Shown here piece after piece: positions 1-10,348 of a DNA stretch of 64,000 bases (position 1 is its first letter; each line of letters opens with the position of its first letter). The notes below the pieces were generated by a model. The model was not told the DNA's origin. It saw nothing but the letters and a program-made list of their open reading frames with translations, and ran no database searches. A program made the position numbers and the translations under genes. Source of the DNA: Prostheceraeus crozeri (taxonomy: Eukaryota; Platyhelminthes; Polycladida; Euryleptidae); the NCBI GenBank assembly GCA_907163375.1, contig CAJQUW010011032.1, forward strand, positions 124,001 to 188,000. Direction: 5' to 3'.

Positions 1-1219
1 TTTACATTTTTTAGTAGTCTGCTGAACCATTTTCAAAAGACATACGAAATTTTGAATACCTTGATGGATTTTATTGGTTGTGGACAGTGCTATAGAATCT
101 GCTATGTTGGATATGCAGGAATTTAGGTGCATGAGAACAGTGGAGCATTCATTTCGAACAGTTAACTCCATTCACCACACAGCCGTCCATTATTTAATTA
201 AATGCGATGTAAATTCAATTGCAACTGTGCAATAATGTCTTAAACCGAGTTTCGTAGTGAAAAAATTGAAGGGGTGTGCAACTCGTCTCCGTGTTCCTCT
301 TAACTATCAGAATCACGATTTACGGAACAGATTGGCAGCTGCTTTCAGGAACGAATGTCCTTCACAGTCGACGATCCTGTTTTGGGCAGCAAGCACAATT
401 TAGACGAGGTCGACAGAGTATGATCCACTTGAAGCCTGAAGGTAGGCCTACCGAGTCTGTTACAACCACAAAGTCCGAGCCGATGGAACAGGGATCGACG
501 CATATCGATTACCACTCTTAGTGAGAAGCTGAATGTATCCAATGGAAGTATTGGGACTTTCCTGGACTTTTGCTAAACATCGAAAGTCAGCCCACGGTTT
601 TTTCTCGCGTCTCCCGTTTTCTCATTGGAAGACCTGGAAGATTGACGACAAAATTTGGGCATCAATTAACTATCCTCGTGCAGACCGGACCTCTCTTCAA
701 CCAACTTCTGGTTGCTCAGTACTCAGAGAAAAGCCCTTGCGTGGACGGACAGTCATTTGGATAAAGCTCTGATCTAGATAAATCTGTCCGCGAAATTGTG
801 GGTAAATTTCGTTTAGAAGAGTTTGAAATGTTTGACGACCTTAGGTGTCAGGAAGTTGAAATGCGTTCGAAGAGAGAAATTGGTTTGAAAAGTGAACTGC
901 GGAAAACCTGCTATTTTTATCTGGCTACATGCAGAATGCTAGTGTTGATAAATGTTCAGACAACACATATCCGTCGATAAATTTTCAACATGCTTAGGAA
1001 AAACATTATTTTTGTTTTCAATTCATCAAAATATTCAAAATTTCGAATGTTTTTTAAAATGGTTAAGCAGACTAATAAAAAGTGGGAATAGCATAGGGAA
1101 TGGGGATAGGCTTTGCATAGTCTCCTAGCCTATATATGCCATATTAATGATTCATCATGTCAGAATCAAAATATTTGCATTTTTTCTACATTTGTCCGGA
1201 AACTTATTGGACGTACCAC
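1..1219 (+). mobile_element. Degraded mariner-like element, left end cut by window
   Basis: The right terminus, around 1180-1219, reads as the inverted repeat TTATTGGACGTACCACATA and is nearly identical to the right end of the element at 15563-17025. Internal stretches also match that element, for example the segment coding for an (S)EKLNVSNGSIG-like helix-turn-helix at about 510-560. No reading frame longer than about 80 codons survives, so the transposase is a relic. The family looks like mariner/Tc1 (TA target) by its ends and its GRPTESVT-type linker. Which mariner subfamily it belongs to is not certain. Confidence 0.6.
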
Positions 1220-1568
1220 ATATATATATACAAGGTGTTTCAAAAGTAGGCTAACAGTTGATTTTGCCCTAGGAAATCTATGTTGACCGTTCTATTGGCG
1301 ATTTACACCTGAATCAGTCGATGGATATCCATGATCAGTCCAACATGAGCCATAGACTTCGAAGTAATTGCTACTATCATTTAGAAGTCTATGCAGTAGC
1401 ATTCCATTGGCAAAGGAATTTTGAAATCTATCATGGACAAGATATAGCACCAATCTGACATTACGTACATGGATATGTTCAATTAATTTGATTTGAATCA
1501 AACACTGTTAGTTTGACTTGAAGTGAATTAAACAAGCTTGAAGCTTTTTTGAATTTGCTGCTTCTGTC

Positions 1569-2633
1569 ATGTCAGGTCATCTAAAAGATGATCAGAGAAA
1601 ATGGATTTTGAAATCCTTTTGGAAAAACAAGAATGCTGAAAAGGTGCGAATGGAATGGAGAGATGCCTTTCACAGCAATCCTCCATCAAGATTTGCTATT
1701 TATCGCATTCGAGATAAATTTGAAAAGACCGGTTCGGTAGAGAATGCACCGAAGTCAGGACGCCCTCGATCAGTTTCAATAACATCAAACGAGGAGCTAG
1801 TGGCCCAAACATTTGTTCAAAGTCCGAAGAAGTCAACAAGAAGAGCCTCATTGGAGTTGGACATTTCTCTAAGCTCTACTTGGAGACTGATGAGGAAAGT
1901 TGAGTTGAAACCATACCGACCCAGACTGTTGCAGCACCTTCTACCGGATGATGCTGAACGACGCTTGCAGTTTGCTGTGCTCATGTTGTCGGAAATTCGG
2001 GAGAACCCAGATTTGCTTGACAAGATAGTTTGGTCTGACGAAGCCAGTTTCAAACTATCAGGTCACGTAAATAGACATAACTGTGTCTACTGGTTCCCTG
2101 AAAATCCGCACATGGTATCAACAAATGAGCTGAACCAGCCTGGCTTAACCGTCTGGGCCGGTATGTCAAGCAACGGTGTGATTGGGCCAGTATTTTTTGA
2201 AAGAACTGTGACGGCTGAGGTGTACCTTCAAATGCTCCAATCCTTTGCGATTCCTGAGATGCAGTCATTGAACAACTTCAATGAGCTGTACTTTCAGCAG
2301 GATGGTGCACCAGCGCATTTTGCAGTGAGTGTCAGAAGCTATCTGAATGACACTTTTCCAGGAAAGTGGATCGGGAGATGTGGTAGCATCCTTTGGCCTC
2401 CTCGCTCTCCCGATCTAACTCCGATGGACTTTTTCTTTTGGGGCGTTGTAAAGGAGAAAGTGTACGGACGAAAAACTCACAGACTTTCTCAACTCCGCTC
2501 CTACATCACAGATGCCTGTCAAGAGATCAGTGATGACAGGAACTTATGCAGAACTGTGTGCCACAGTGTGGCCGAAAGACTACAAGAATGTGCCGATGTC
2601 CATGGTGGACATTTTGAGCATTTGCGTTCGTGA
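1569..2633 (+). CDS. Mariner DD41D transposase
   Basis: This 354-residue protein should cut and paste the transposon at 1231-3212 by binding its inverted repeats and acting on DNA in the nucleus. The N-terminal ~120 residues form a paired-type double helix-turn-helix region linked by SGRPRSV. The catalytic core follows: D1 in VWSDEASFKL, D2 in YFQQDGAPAHF, D3 in SPDLTPMDFFFWG. I count 41 residues between D2 and D3, which is the DD41D spacing rather than DD34D (classical mariner) or DD34E (Tc1). The ORF runs from an ATG to its stop without breaks, and all three acidic residues are present. Length is normal for the family. It could be active, but the foldback insertion in the 3' region may affect mobility or mRNA ending. 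Confidence 0.92.
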   Translation: MSGHLKDDQRKWILKSFWKNKNAEKVRMEWRDAFHSNPPSRFAIYRIRDKFEKTGSVENAPKSGRPRSVSITSNEELVAQTFVQSPKKSTRRASLELDISLSSTWRLMRKVELKPYRPRLLQHLLPDDAERRLQFAVLMLSEIRENPDLLDKIVWSDEASFKLSGHVNRHNCVYWFPENPHMVSTNELNQPGLTVWAGMSSNGVIGPVFFERTVTAEVYLQMLQSFAIPEMQSLNNFNELYFQQDGAPAHFAVSVRSYLNDTFPGKWIGRCGSILWPPRSPDLTPMDFFFWGVVKEKVYGRKTHRLSQLRSYITDACQEISDDRNLCRTVCHSVAERLQECADVHGGHFEHLRS

Positions 2634-2708
2634 AGTTTTGCAACTTTAAGTTGATTAATTTTTTGATATGTTGAATAGGCCTTGGTTATTCATTTGTTCA
2701 TTTTTTTG

Positions 2709-2917
2709 TTAGGAAACCAAGCAAACAAAATGGTAGTTGTTTTAATGTTAATACCTTTATTAATTTCAGCCTCCTCTAGGCCATCGTCAGAAGCTTCTGA
2801 CGATGGTCTAAGAGGAGGCTGGAATTAACAAAGGTGAAGGACATTTGGATGTCAGCTGTTCTTCCTTCTCCGCAGTAACACTGAAACAACTACTATCTTG
2901 TTTACATGGTTTCCTAA
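2709..2917. repeat. Foldback (nested inverted repeat) element
   Basis: Outer arms begin TTAGGAAACCA at 2709 and are repeated inverted ending at 2917. A second, nearly perfect inner palindrome of about 80 bp is centred on the AAGCTT at 2788-2793, with arms containing AGCCTCCTCT and its complement. The element lies between the transposase stop codon and the right end of the mariner. One inner arm, read on the minus strand, has CTGACGA, a GGCCT/AGGCT stem and then GAAA. This resembles a hammerhead core, but the flanking stem is not convincing. Confidence 0.7.
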
Positions 2918-3210
2918 TAATTTTTTTTTGATAGATGTTGGATAGTTATTCGACTTCTCATGATCGGCATAGATTCAAATTGGGTTGTAGTGAAATATGT
3001 AGGCATGAAAACACTGGAGATCATGAGATATTTTAATATGATTTACGCGATGTCAAAGAGTATTGAATTTTTGCCCCTTACGAATACAAGGCATATTAGC
3101 TATCTGTGGCATCGTGAAAAAGATTAGTATGACATAGCTTATTAATCTATAGCATTAAGACATAGCTTTTCAAGGCCAATTTCTACTGTTAGCCTACTTT
3201 TGAAACACCT

Positions 3211-3263
<53 letters not shown>
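3211..3263. repeat. (TA)n microsatellite
   Basis: An uninterrupted TA run of about 25 units lies between the right end of the DD41D mariner and the 3' end of the Penelope-like element. Mariner inserts at TA, and the PLEs in this window also end in TA tracts. Confidence 0.95.
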
Positions 3264-3267
<4 letters not shown>

Positions 3268-3309
3268 ATAAATTAAAAAAATCAACGTAGTCTCAAGATA
3301 GAATTGTTT

Positions 3310-3346
3310 ATTCACGAATTTTCGTCTAAGACTTCATCAGGTGAAC
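3310..3346 (-). ncRNA. Hammerhead-ribozyme-like motif of Penelope-like element
   Basis: Read on the minus strand the order is GTTCAC, CTGATGA, a GTC-TTA-GAC hairpin, GAAA, ATTC, GTGAAT. GTTCAC pairs with GTGAAT (five Watson-Crick pairs plus one G-T), giving stem I. GTC/GAC gives stem II. CTGATGA and GAAA are the conserved catalytic core strings. Stem III is very short, as in the minimal hammerheads reported from Penelope-like elements. There is one extra A after CTGATGA. Self-cleavage is inferred only. Confidence 0.6.
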
Positions 3347-3431
3347 GAAGTAAATGTACATGAAGTGAAATGACATTGCATTATAAAGAAAAGTAACAAG
3401 AGTTCAACACGTGTATGCCCAGGCGGCATCA

Positions 3432-4436
3432 TTATCTTCTCACATTTATCTGAGGCTTAACGGCTTCAATTGTTGACATTTCCACACGGCGGCGATGATA
3501 AGAATCAAAGAGCCCGCGGGAGATAATTGAAGGAGAAATATGGCGTAACAGAGGGGAGCAATTGTGTTTAATTTTAAAATGATGGAAAACTTGGCTGCTG
3601 GTTGTATGTAGGTGTTCATCAATTCTTTTTCTGAAAGTGCGATGCGTTTCACCTACATAACTTTCCGAACAGATATTGCAGACAATTTTGTAGACAATAT
3701 TTTTAGAATTGCATAAATTCTGGCCTTTACAAACACAACGACTTTTGCAACTGATGGGTGGTTGTTGATAAAATTGTTGGGAAAGAGGGGCTTTAGTTCT
3801 AAAGATCGGAATGATAGGAATCGGCAGATTAGATTTACTTATACAGTTATACACTTTATTAACCCAACGATCATTAACATACGGAACGTTAATCCGAATA
3901 GCGTCTTGTTTCGTTTTTCTGTTTTTAGGCACAGTTTCACTATAAAGATACTTATCTAGGACTGACAAAGGATAACCATTAGCTCTAAACCTCTGCGAAA
4001 GAAGATTAAGAGACTGCTTGACAAGCGTCTGGGACGATGAGTTGCGTAAAGCTCGTAAGCGTTCAGTCTTAATAATATTAATTTTCCTCATCCGCGGAAC
4101 GGCACTATCCCAAGGAAGAATGTGACCACTATGAACACTTTTGATAAAAAGGCAGGTTTGAAACTTAACACAATCTTCCAAATCAACTAAAAAAGTGCAA
4201 GTGTCAAGAAACGAAATTTCCGTTTTCCCCTCACCAGGTGTTTCTAACGTAAATCTGATGTTCTTAGAAATGGAATTGGACAGGGAGAGTAAATCTTCAG
4301 GTAGACCGGAAAAGACGAAGAAAATATCATCAATGTACCTACGCCAGTATATGATATCCGTTGACCTCTCCATAATCTGTTTTTCTATGAAATTCATGTA
4401 CACGATGGCCAAGATAGGGGAAAGGGGGTTACCCAT
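3432..4436 (-). CDS. Penelope-like RT plus GIY-YIG endonuclease, 5'-partial
   Basis: The reading frame encodes 334 residues from the internal MGNPLSPILA motif and remains open upstream to about 4481 (KDKFYNQCRGLA), so it lacks the RT fingers. The RT active site is YIDD (RRYIDDIFFVF). A Cys-rich stretch (CKSRCVCKGQNLC) precedes the C-terminal GIY-YIG nuclease: NIVYKIVC, SYVGETHRTFRKR and the downstream IDEH. The Penelope-like class uses the GIY-YIG domain to nick DNA and prime reverse transcription. No stop codon interrupts the remaining part. It is a dead partial copy because of its 5' truncation. Confidence 0.88.
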   Translation of the reverse strand: MGNPLSPILAIVYMNFIEKQIMERSTDIIYWRRYIDDIFFVFSGLPEDLLSLSNSISKNIRFTLETPGEGKTEISFLDTCTFLVDLEDCVKFQTCLFIKSVHSGHILPWDSAVPRMRKINIIKTERLRALRNSSSQTLVKQSLNLLSQRFRANGYPLSVLDKYLYSETVPKNRKTKQDAIRINVPYVNDRWVNKVYNCISKSNLPIPIIPIFRTKAPLSQQFYQQPPISCKSRCVCKGQNLCNSKNIVYKIVCNICSESYVGETHRTFRKRIDEHLHTTSSQVFHHFKIKHNCSPLLRHISPSIISRGLFDSYHRRRVEMSTIEAVKPQINVRR

Positions 4437-4481
4437 TGCTAAACCCCGACACTGATTGTAAAACTTGTCTTTAATACAATC

Positions 4482-7400
4482 CCTTTCTCACTCAACCTGC
4501 GGCCTCAAAGCGGTGAAAGGGTGAAAACGGAGTCGCAATAAGGCTTTGTCGTCTGAAGCTCATGCTTCTTTGGGTTCTACCTTGTCGGAAAGGTTTATTG
4601 TCGGCGGTTTGTGACCGTGCTCCGGCTAACTAGCAGGCTCTGGAATATTATTTTTATTTTACTGGTCATTGAATTTATTTATGTTTGATTAATTTTTCAT
4701 TCTTTTTCTCCACGTTTGTTTATTTTAAATGTGTGGTAGGCTTCGGCCGTCCCAATTAACACCACTCCCTGGTTTGCGAGATATGAACAGTCATCAGATG
4801 TTTCATGTTGTTGAATCAGGTTTTTGGGCATGGCACTTATTTGGCTCATTTGTGATCGAACTTCCTTCCACTGCTCTCTTTTGCACTTCCCCATTTGTTG
4901 CAGGTTAAGGTGTGACAGATCCAACGTATTCACGGGATACGGGCGTCAGGTAGTTCGAGGGTCCCGAACCCACTGGTAATGCTTTGGGAGGCAGGCCCGG
5001 TCAACTGCTCGAAAAAAGGCGGTACAGTTCCACTGCCACGGACATGCGTGGGTAGCTTTACTGAGGGGTTTAGCCCGTGTAGCTGTATCCGGTTCCTCTG
5101 TGGCCTACCTGACTTGTACCCATTGTTACGGCAAAGGGGTTCTCATTTGGGTTTCTTCAAGCTTTTGCGACATGAACTGTGCCTATAAGTGTCTTTTTTT
5201 TGCGTATTATTTATTGCAGCTTTGTTGCTATTATTTACGTTTTTCTGATGCCTTCCAAAGTTTCTTGTATCACTTTGTTGTACAGTATAATTTTCGTTTA
5301 TTTGATTGATATTCCAAGAGAAATTATGAAAATGAGAAAGACACACAAGAAACGTAGTCAAGCCGTCAAGCTCAAAACCCCTCTCAGGATCAGCTTCAGC
5401 AACGTAAGAGGACTGAAGTCCAATTACGACGACATCAACATCTTCCTGCAAGGTAAGTCACCAGATCTTCTAGCCCTGTCGGAAACCAGGTTAGATCCCA
5501 GTGTGTCATCAAGCGACGTTACTCCTGATGGATACATATTTCACCGGATGGATAAAGCACCTTGTCATGGTCTTGGAGTCTATGCCAAGACAAGCCTTCC
5601 CTTGAGAAGGCTTTGTAGCTCAGAGGATCCAAGGCATGAGTATCTTGCCTTCATTGCGCCGCTGCAGAAGACCACTCTTCTTCTATTTTTCCTATACCGC
5701 TCTCCATCAACTAATGCGGATATTTTCAATGTTCTTTCTGACAAGATCGATTCTCTTCTACAAGAGTATCCCAGCGCTGAAGTTGCCGTTTTTGGTGACT
5801 TCAACGTGCACAATGTTGACTGGCTTGTGCACTCACGCACCACCGATCTCTCCGGTCAGGCAGCCCAGGATTTCGCTGTCTCTCACAACCTTAGTCAAAT
5901 TGTCACTTGTCCTACCAGAGTGCCTGACCGAGCTGGGGATACTGGATATCTCCTTGACCTGTTTCTCACCTCAAATCCAACTTGTTTTTCACACAAGGTT
6001 ACTTCTCCCCTCGGCACGTCTGATCACTGTGTTATCACAGTTTCTGGCAAACAAGTTTGCTCCACACCGTCTGCACCCTTCCATAGAACAGTTTATCAAT
6101 TCTCCAAAGCAGACTGGTGTGGCTTCCGCACTTTTCTTAGTCAAGTTCAAGCTGAGAATTTGATTCTGAGCGAGAACGTCCACAAGTCGGCGCAAGAACT
6201 GACAGAGTGGCTTCAGATAGGTATGTTGGCCTACATCCCTCACCGTACTTTCCAAATGAAGCCTCACTCACAACCTTGGTTTACACCAGAATGTGCAGCT
6301 GCAAGTTGCCAGCGTGACCACTTTTTCCATAAGTATAAGCGTGACAGTAGCGCTGGCAATCTTGAATTGTACAAAACCGCACGTAGACATTGCAAGGAAA
6401 CCATACATCAGGCCAAAAGCCGTTACGCTTTGTATGTACGGAAATCCATTGCTACCCAAAAGCTTGGCTCTAAGGACTTCTGGAGGATTTACAACAGTGT
6501 CACCAATAGGAACAAATCCTCCATCCCAGCACTCCGTCATGCCGAAGTCAGTACTTCTATGGCGACAGCCTCAGCAGACAAAGCCGAGCTTCTTTGCAAA
6601 GAGTTTGCGAAGAATTCGTCATTAGACGATGGAGGTAGAATTCCACCTCCAATTCCCATGCTCACTGATGAGACAGTTAGTCCTCCTTCAGTCACAGTCC
6701 GAAACGTCAAAAAGATCATCGCCGGTCTCGATAGCTCTAAGTCTAGTGGACCAGACGGCATCCCGGTTTCGGTCTTCAAGCATCTCTCACCTGAGCTTTC
6801 TCCACTTTTATCTAAACTGTTCAGTAGATGTGTATCCACCGGTGAGTTTCCCTCTTGTTGGAAAGTAGCTTCCGTGGTTCCAGTTCCAAAGAAAGGTTCT
6901 GACTCATCTCTTCCATCTAGTTACCGTCCTATCAGCCTGCTTCCAATTGCTGGCAAGATTTTTGAAGCAGTGATTAACCAACACATTGTTAACTTCCTTG
7001 AAACTCAGAACCTTCTATCAGAAGAACAGTATGGCTTCAGGCACTCTCGATCAACTGCAGATCTTCTTTCATATGTCACTGAACATGTGAGTCGTGTCCT
7101 TGACAGACAAGGTGAGACGAGATCAGTTGCCTTGGATATTTCCAAGGCATTCGATAAAGTCTGGCATCAGGGACTCCTTATGAAGCGTAAGCCCTATTGA
7201 GTTACTGATCAACTCCACACATTGCTTGCTTCTTTTCTTAGTGACCGGCAGATATCTGTCGTCTTAGATGGCCAAAAGTCTTCCACCAAGTTTGTCAATG
7301 CAGGAGTTCCTCAAGGGTCAATTTTGGGACCCACTCTTTTTCTGCTGTACATCAACGACCTCCCAGACTGCCTAGTGAATAAATTGGTGATGTATGCAGA

Positions 7401-8345
7401 TGACACAACACTCTTCAATTCCAATGAGCGACTCGCTAAAAACGCTCAGCAACGTCAGCAGTTATGCAACGTTCTTAATGAAGACTTACGCAGGGTCTCA
7501 GAATGGGGCGCCAATTGGCTTGTTTCCTTCAATCCTTCAAAAACTCAGAGTATTCTGCACTCACGACTTAAAGGAGATGATGATCATAGCATTAAGATGT
7601 CAGATAATAGGATCAGAGAACAAGATTCCATCTCCTTCCTTGGATTGGCGGTTACGAAAGACTTGTCAAGGAAACCGTACATCCAATCCATTAGCAAGCA
7701 GGCAGCTCAACGCATTGGTAGTCTCTATCGTGCTAGCAGCTATCTTCCACCACAGACTATCTGCTATCTTTACAAGTCCACTATTCGTCCTCTGATGGAG
7801 TATTGTTGTCATCTGTGGGCAGGCGCCCCACAAACGCATCTTAACCTCCTTGAACGGGTTGAGAAACGTGTCAAGAATCTCATGGGTGAAAATCTTGCTA
7901 GCAAGTTGCAGCCGCTCTCCGTCAGACGGGATGTTGCTTCACTCAGTCTCTTCTACAGGTACTATTTCGGTAGAAGCAGCTCTGCAGTAAATGAGTGCGT
8001 ACCCAAACCTAAGATCTTCTCCAGAAGCACACGCAGAGCTAATGCACTCACATGCTATAATGTGAGCTTAGAACGCGCACGTACTGTAAGTCGCTCGAAA
8101 AGCTTTTTTGTTCGCACGGCACAGCTTTGGAATCAGCTTCCCCAGACCACTTTCCCTGACCAATACAATCTTGATACTTTCAAGAGGCGTGCGAATAGGT
8201 TTCTGATGGGGGCAGCTTAATCAGATTAGAAGATCTGTTTTTTTTCTTTTATTTATTTAAAGTAATACAATTTATTAGTTTTTCATTGAGTAACCCCTAG
8301 CTTCGTTCATGGCTCATAGCTGTGCTAGGGGTGAAAATTCAGTAA
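4482..8345 (+). mobile_element. Jockey/CR1-like LINE, nearly full length
   Basis: The element has a ~770-bp leader (4482 to about 5250) without a clear ORF, then one ORF with endonuclease and reverse transcriptase, then a ~125-bp 3' tail containing AACCCCTAGCTTCG and its near-complement GCTAGGGGT, which can form a stem-loop. The same 3' tail ends the 5'-truncated copy at 29170-30345, which fixes the 3' boundary. No ORF1 is evident in the leader. Confidence 0.8.
5248..8220 (+). pseudogene. LINE endonuclease-reverse transcriptase ORF with one nonsense codon
   Basis: The protein has an apurinic-type endonuclease (ISFSNVRGLKSN, LALSETRLD, FGDFNVHNVDW, GTSDHCVI) and then a reverse transcriptase ([48 protein letters not shown] at 7393-7407). 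It ends in the usual LINE thumb and C-terminal region at 8220. The frame is open except for a TGA at 7198-7200, in the stretch where the second copy (29170-30345) reads GGA. The first upstream ATG is at 5248; a start at 5326 (MKMRKTHKKR) would give a more typical basic N-terminus. The element copies itself by target-primed reverse transcription. This copy is inactive unless the stop is read through. Confidence 0.85.
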
Positions 8346-8512
8346 AAAAAATGATATCAGATTTGATCGCTAAACCCAATAAATCAAGCAAAGATTGCCT
8401 ATCTAGTGAAGACCACTCAGTAAGGTGAGCATTTACCAAGAAAAAGCTAACAAAAATATCCAAGACATTGTTGACACCGGTAAGAGGGATACTTCCATAT
8501 AAATTGGAAGGG
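8346..8512. other. Short spacer, nothing recognised
   Basis: No ORF, repeat or RNA feature could be supported here. Confidence 0.5.
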
Positions 8513-8857
8513 AGTCGTACTTTTCGTCGACAGGTTCATATCGTCGACACTATGAACGTTCATTTCGTCGACACGTTCATTTCGTCGACAAGTTCATTTC
8601 ATAGACATTTCTATGCTTTCATATAATTTATACTAAGTCTACTATAATCTACTTCTATGGACTATATAGCTATCAAGAGTGATAGAGCTCCGCATAGAAG
8701 TCCAATATAAAAAATAATTGAGAGATTTCTGAAATTATCGTACACTGCTGCAATTGTCGACGAAATGAATCTGTCGACGATATGAACCTGTCGACGATAT
8801 GAACGTTTTCCTCAAAAATGGTTGTCGACGAAATGAACGTGTCGACGAAAACGACTA
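8513..8857. repeat. Foldback MITE built from GTCGAC-containing 16-mers
   Basis: Left arm (8513-8600) and right arm (about 8754-8857) are imperfect inverted copies made of tandem units of the type GTTCATTTCGTCGACA. Some units read ATATCG instead of TTTCG. The unit order differs between arms, so the arms have drifted or recombined by unit exchange. The ~150-bp middle is unrelated AT-rich sequence. No coding capacity is present. Confidence 0.8.
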
Positions 8858-8861
8858 GATC

Positions 8862-8880
8862 CTATATATATATATATATA
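8862..8880. repeat. (TA)n tract left of PLE palindrome
   Basis: A short TA run sits just before the first Penelope-like palindrome, matching the TA runs at 11886-11907 and 14030-14057. Confidence 0.85.
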
Positions 8881-8963
8881 ATTTCGAGGAATTGAATCAA
8901 TTTCCTTCAAAGTGCTCAACTGTGAAAGGATCAACGTATACCCAAAGTTAGGAGGAAAAACTC

Positions 8964-9013
8964 AGAACTCGGTACTCAGAGTTTCATGTTAACACAATCA
9001 TCAGCCAAAGCTA
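8964..9013 (-). ncRNA. Hammerhead-ribozyme-like motif, left palindrome arm
   Basis: This is the mirror copy of the motif at 11811-11860: CTTTGG, CTGATGA, a TGT-GTTA-ACA hairpin, GAAA, an ACT-CTG-AGT hairpin, A, CCGAG. The stem III loop differs by one base from the right-arm copy (CTG versus CCG) while the stem is unchanged. It lies in the 3' region of the leftward PLE copy. Confidence 0.55.
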
Positions 9014-9164
9014 AGGAACGAATTTTACAAAGTTAAAATATTGAAGTAAATATGTAATCGGAGTAACCGTGACCTTTACAATTTAAAGAAATATGCACAG
9101 TTACAATAGAAGAATATGCATTCGGTGTTTATCGTGACCTTTGCAAAGCAGGACACAAAGAAAG

Positions 9165-10334
9165 TTAATGTCTTGATAGCAAATACTTATTTCGGTGCCT
9201 GCATTTGGAGACAAGTTCATTCCGCTTGTTGAGTAGGTTATCACCGTCGTGGTCCAAAATAAAAAACTTCTCGCTGAGACAGAGGTCACACCTTTTCGTT
9301 ACTTGGTTGAAGGGTTTGCAAACTTTTTTTATCCTCCACTTTACTATTGGGCTGGAACCTGCTTCCTTCAGCCTCCAATATTCCTTAGACAGTTCAGTTT
9401 CATGCTTGTATTTTTCATGGGAAAACGACTTCTTGTGATTAGCGTATCTGAGCTTGAATGAACTTTCGCAAATACCCAGATATCTTCTATTCTGACCATT
9501 ACAAGTAATTTGGGCCTCATACACAATGTTCCTTGCCAGACATTTATTTTGCAAAGGGCATTTTTCTTTGTTCATGCAATTGCATTCCCTCCGATCTTTG
9601 TTATTCTCTTCTTTGCTCAACATTCTCCGGTTATGGGCGTTTATGATTGATTTGATGTTGGGCATACAGCTATAGCTCACTTTGAGGGTGTTTCTATTAA
9701 AGATCCTTTGAAATCTGGTGCCATCTCTGAAGTGTCTGTCAACGAGTTCCAAAAAGCGTTGACCCACATTTGTTGCCACGGTTCTGCTGTAAGGTGGATT
9801 GAACCAAATTATCTGCCTTGCTCGCTTCCGCTTCTCACTTGGCTCACTACTTTGCTGTTTGAATTCAAATTTGCGAGTGTAGCCATGCTTCCGCAGGACC
9901 CCCTCGTAATAGGGAGCAGATTCACTGAAGGCAGCTTCATCAGATGACAATTCGCTGATTCGCCTCTCAATCATTTCTGGCAATTGTTTAGTGATACTAC
10001 CAGGGTGGTTGGATTTTGAGTTGATGTATAGAGTCTCATGATCCTGTTTTCTGTAAGGTTTGTAGGATCCGTCACAAAGATTGAAAGTGACATCAAGATA
10101 GTTCACAATCTTTAAATTACACTGAATCTCCAGGTGAAGGCCATATCGCTTGAATATCTCGTGAAATTTCTTCCTGATCAGATCTCCTTGACGCCCTGTA
10201 ACATTTTTGAAGTAGGCCAAGCCATCATCACGGTACAGGCCAATGCAGTCCTTGTTGAACTCTTTGGACAAAACGTTCAACAGGTATATGCCCACCAACT
10301 CGCACAGCTCGGCACCATCAATTTTACCCATCAA
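9165..10334 (-). CDS. Penelope-like RT-GIY-YIG protein, truncated inverted copy
   Basis: The 389-residue frame begins inside the RT palm (IDGAELCELVGIYLLN). It continues through the RT active site YRDDGLAYF and the NYLDVTFNL motif. A Cys-rich linker follows (ECNCMNKEKCPLQNKC), then the GIY-YIG nuclease (NIVYEAQITC, RYLGICESSFKLRYANH) and a C-terminal basic tail. The first few residues after the ATG come from the spacer side and are not RT-like, so the start is an accident of truncation. No stop codon interrupts it, but it lacks the RT fingers and is unlikely to be functional alone. Confidence 0.85.
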   Translation of the reverse strand: MMGKIDGAELCELVGIYLLNVLSKEFNKDCIGLYRDDGLAYFKNVTGRQGDLIRKKFHEIFKRYGLHLEIQCNLKIVNYLDVTFNLCDGSYKPYRKQDHETLYINSKSNHPGSITKQLPEMIERRISELSSDEAAFSESAPYYEGVLRKHGYTRKFEFKQQSSEPSEKRKRARQIIWFNPPYSRTVATNVGQRFLELVDRHFRDGTRFQRIFNRNTLKVSYSCMPNIKSIINAHNRRMLSKEENNKDRRECNCMNKEKCPLQNKCLARNIVYEAQITCNGQNRRYLGICESSFKLRYANHKKSFSHEKYKHETELSKEYWRLKEAGSSPIVKWRIKKVCKPFNQVTKRCDLCLSEKFFILDHDGDNLLNKRNELVSKCRHRNKYLLSRH

Positions 10335-10348
10335 TTACAGAGAGTCTA

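Larger units (their letters stand above)
1231..3212 (+). mobile_element. Mariner (DD41D) transposon with terminal inverted repeats
   Basis: The left end CAAGGTGTTTCAAAAGTAGG at 1231 is repeated inverted at 3186-3212, and both ends abut TA, the target duplicated by mariner elements. The element carries one intact transposase gene (1569-2633) and a 3' foldback insertion (2709-2917). The TIRs are nearly identical and the ORF is open, so the insertion may be fairly young. It has landed in a TA-rich spot, directly beside the end of an older mariner relic. Confidence 0.9.
3264..4481 (-). mobile_element. 5'-truncated Penelope-like element
   Basis: A retroelement fragment lies in leftward orientation with its 3' end against the (TA)n tract. 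It holds reverse transcriptase (RT) palm and GIY-YIG endonuclease coding sequence plus a hammerhead-like motif in the 3' untranslated part. Similarity to RT stops abruptly near 4481, where the 5' region of a rightward LINE begins, so the element is 5'-truncated. Confidence 0.85.

Noticed and set aside
8513-8857. CRISPR array
   Set aside because: The 16-mers are adjacent, inverted between arms and without unique spacers of constant length; eukaryotic context.
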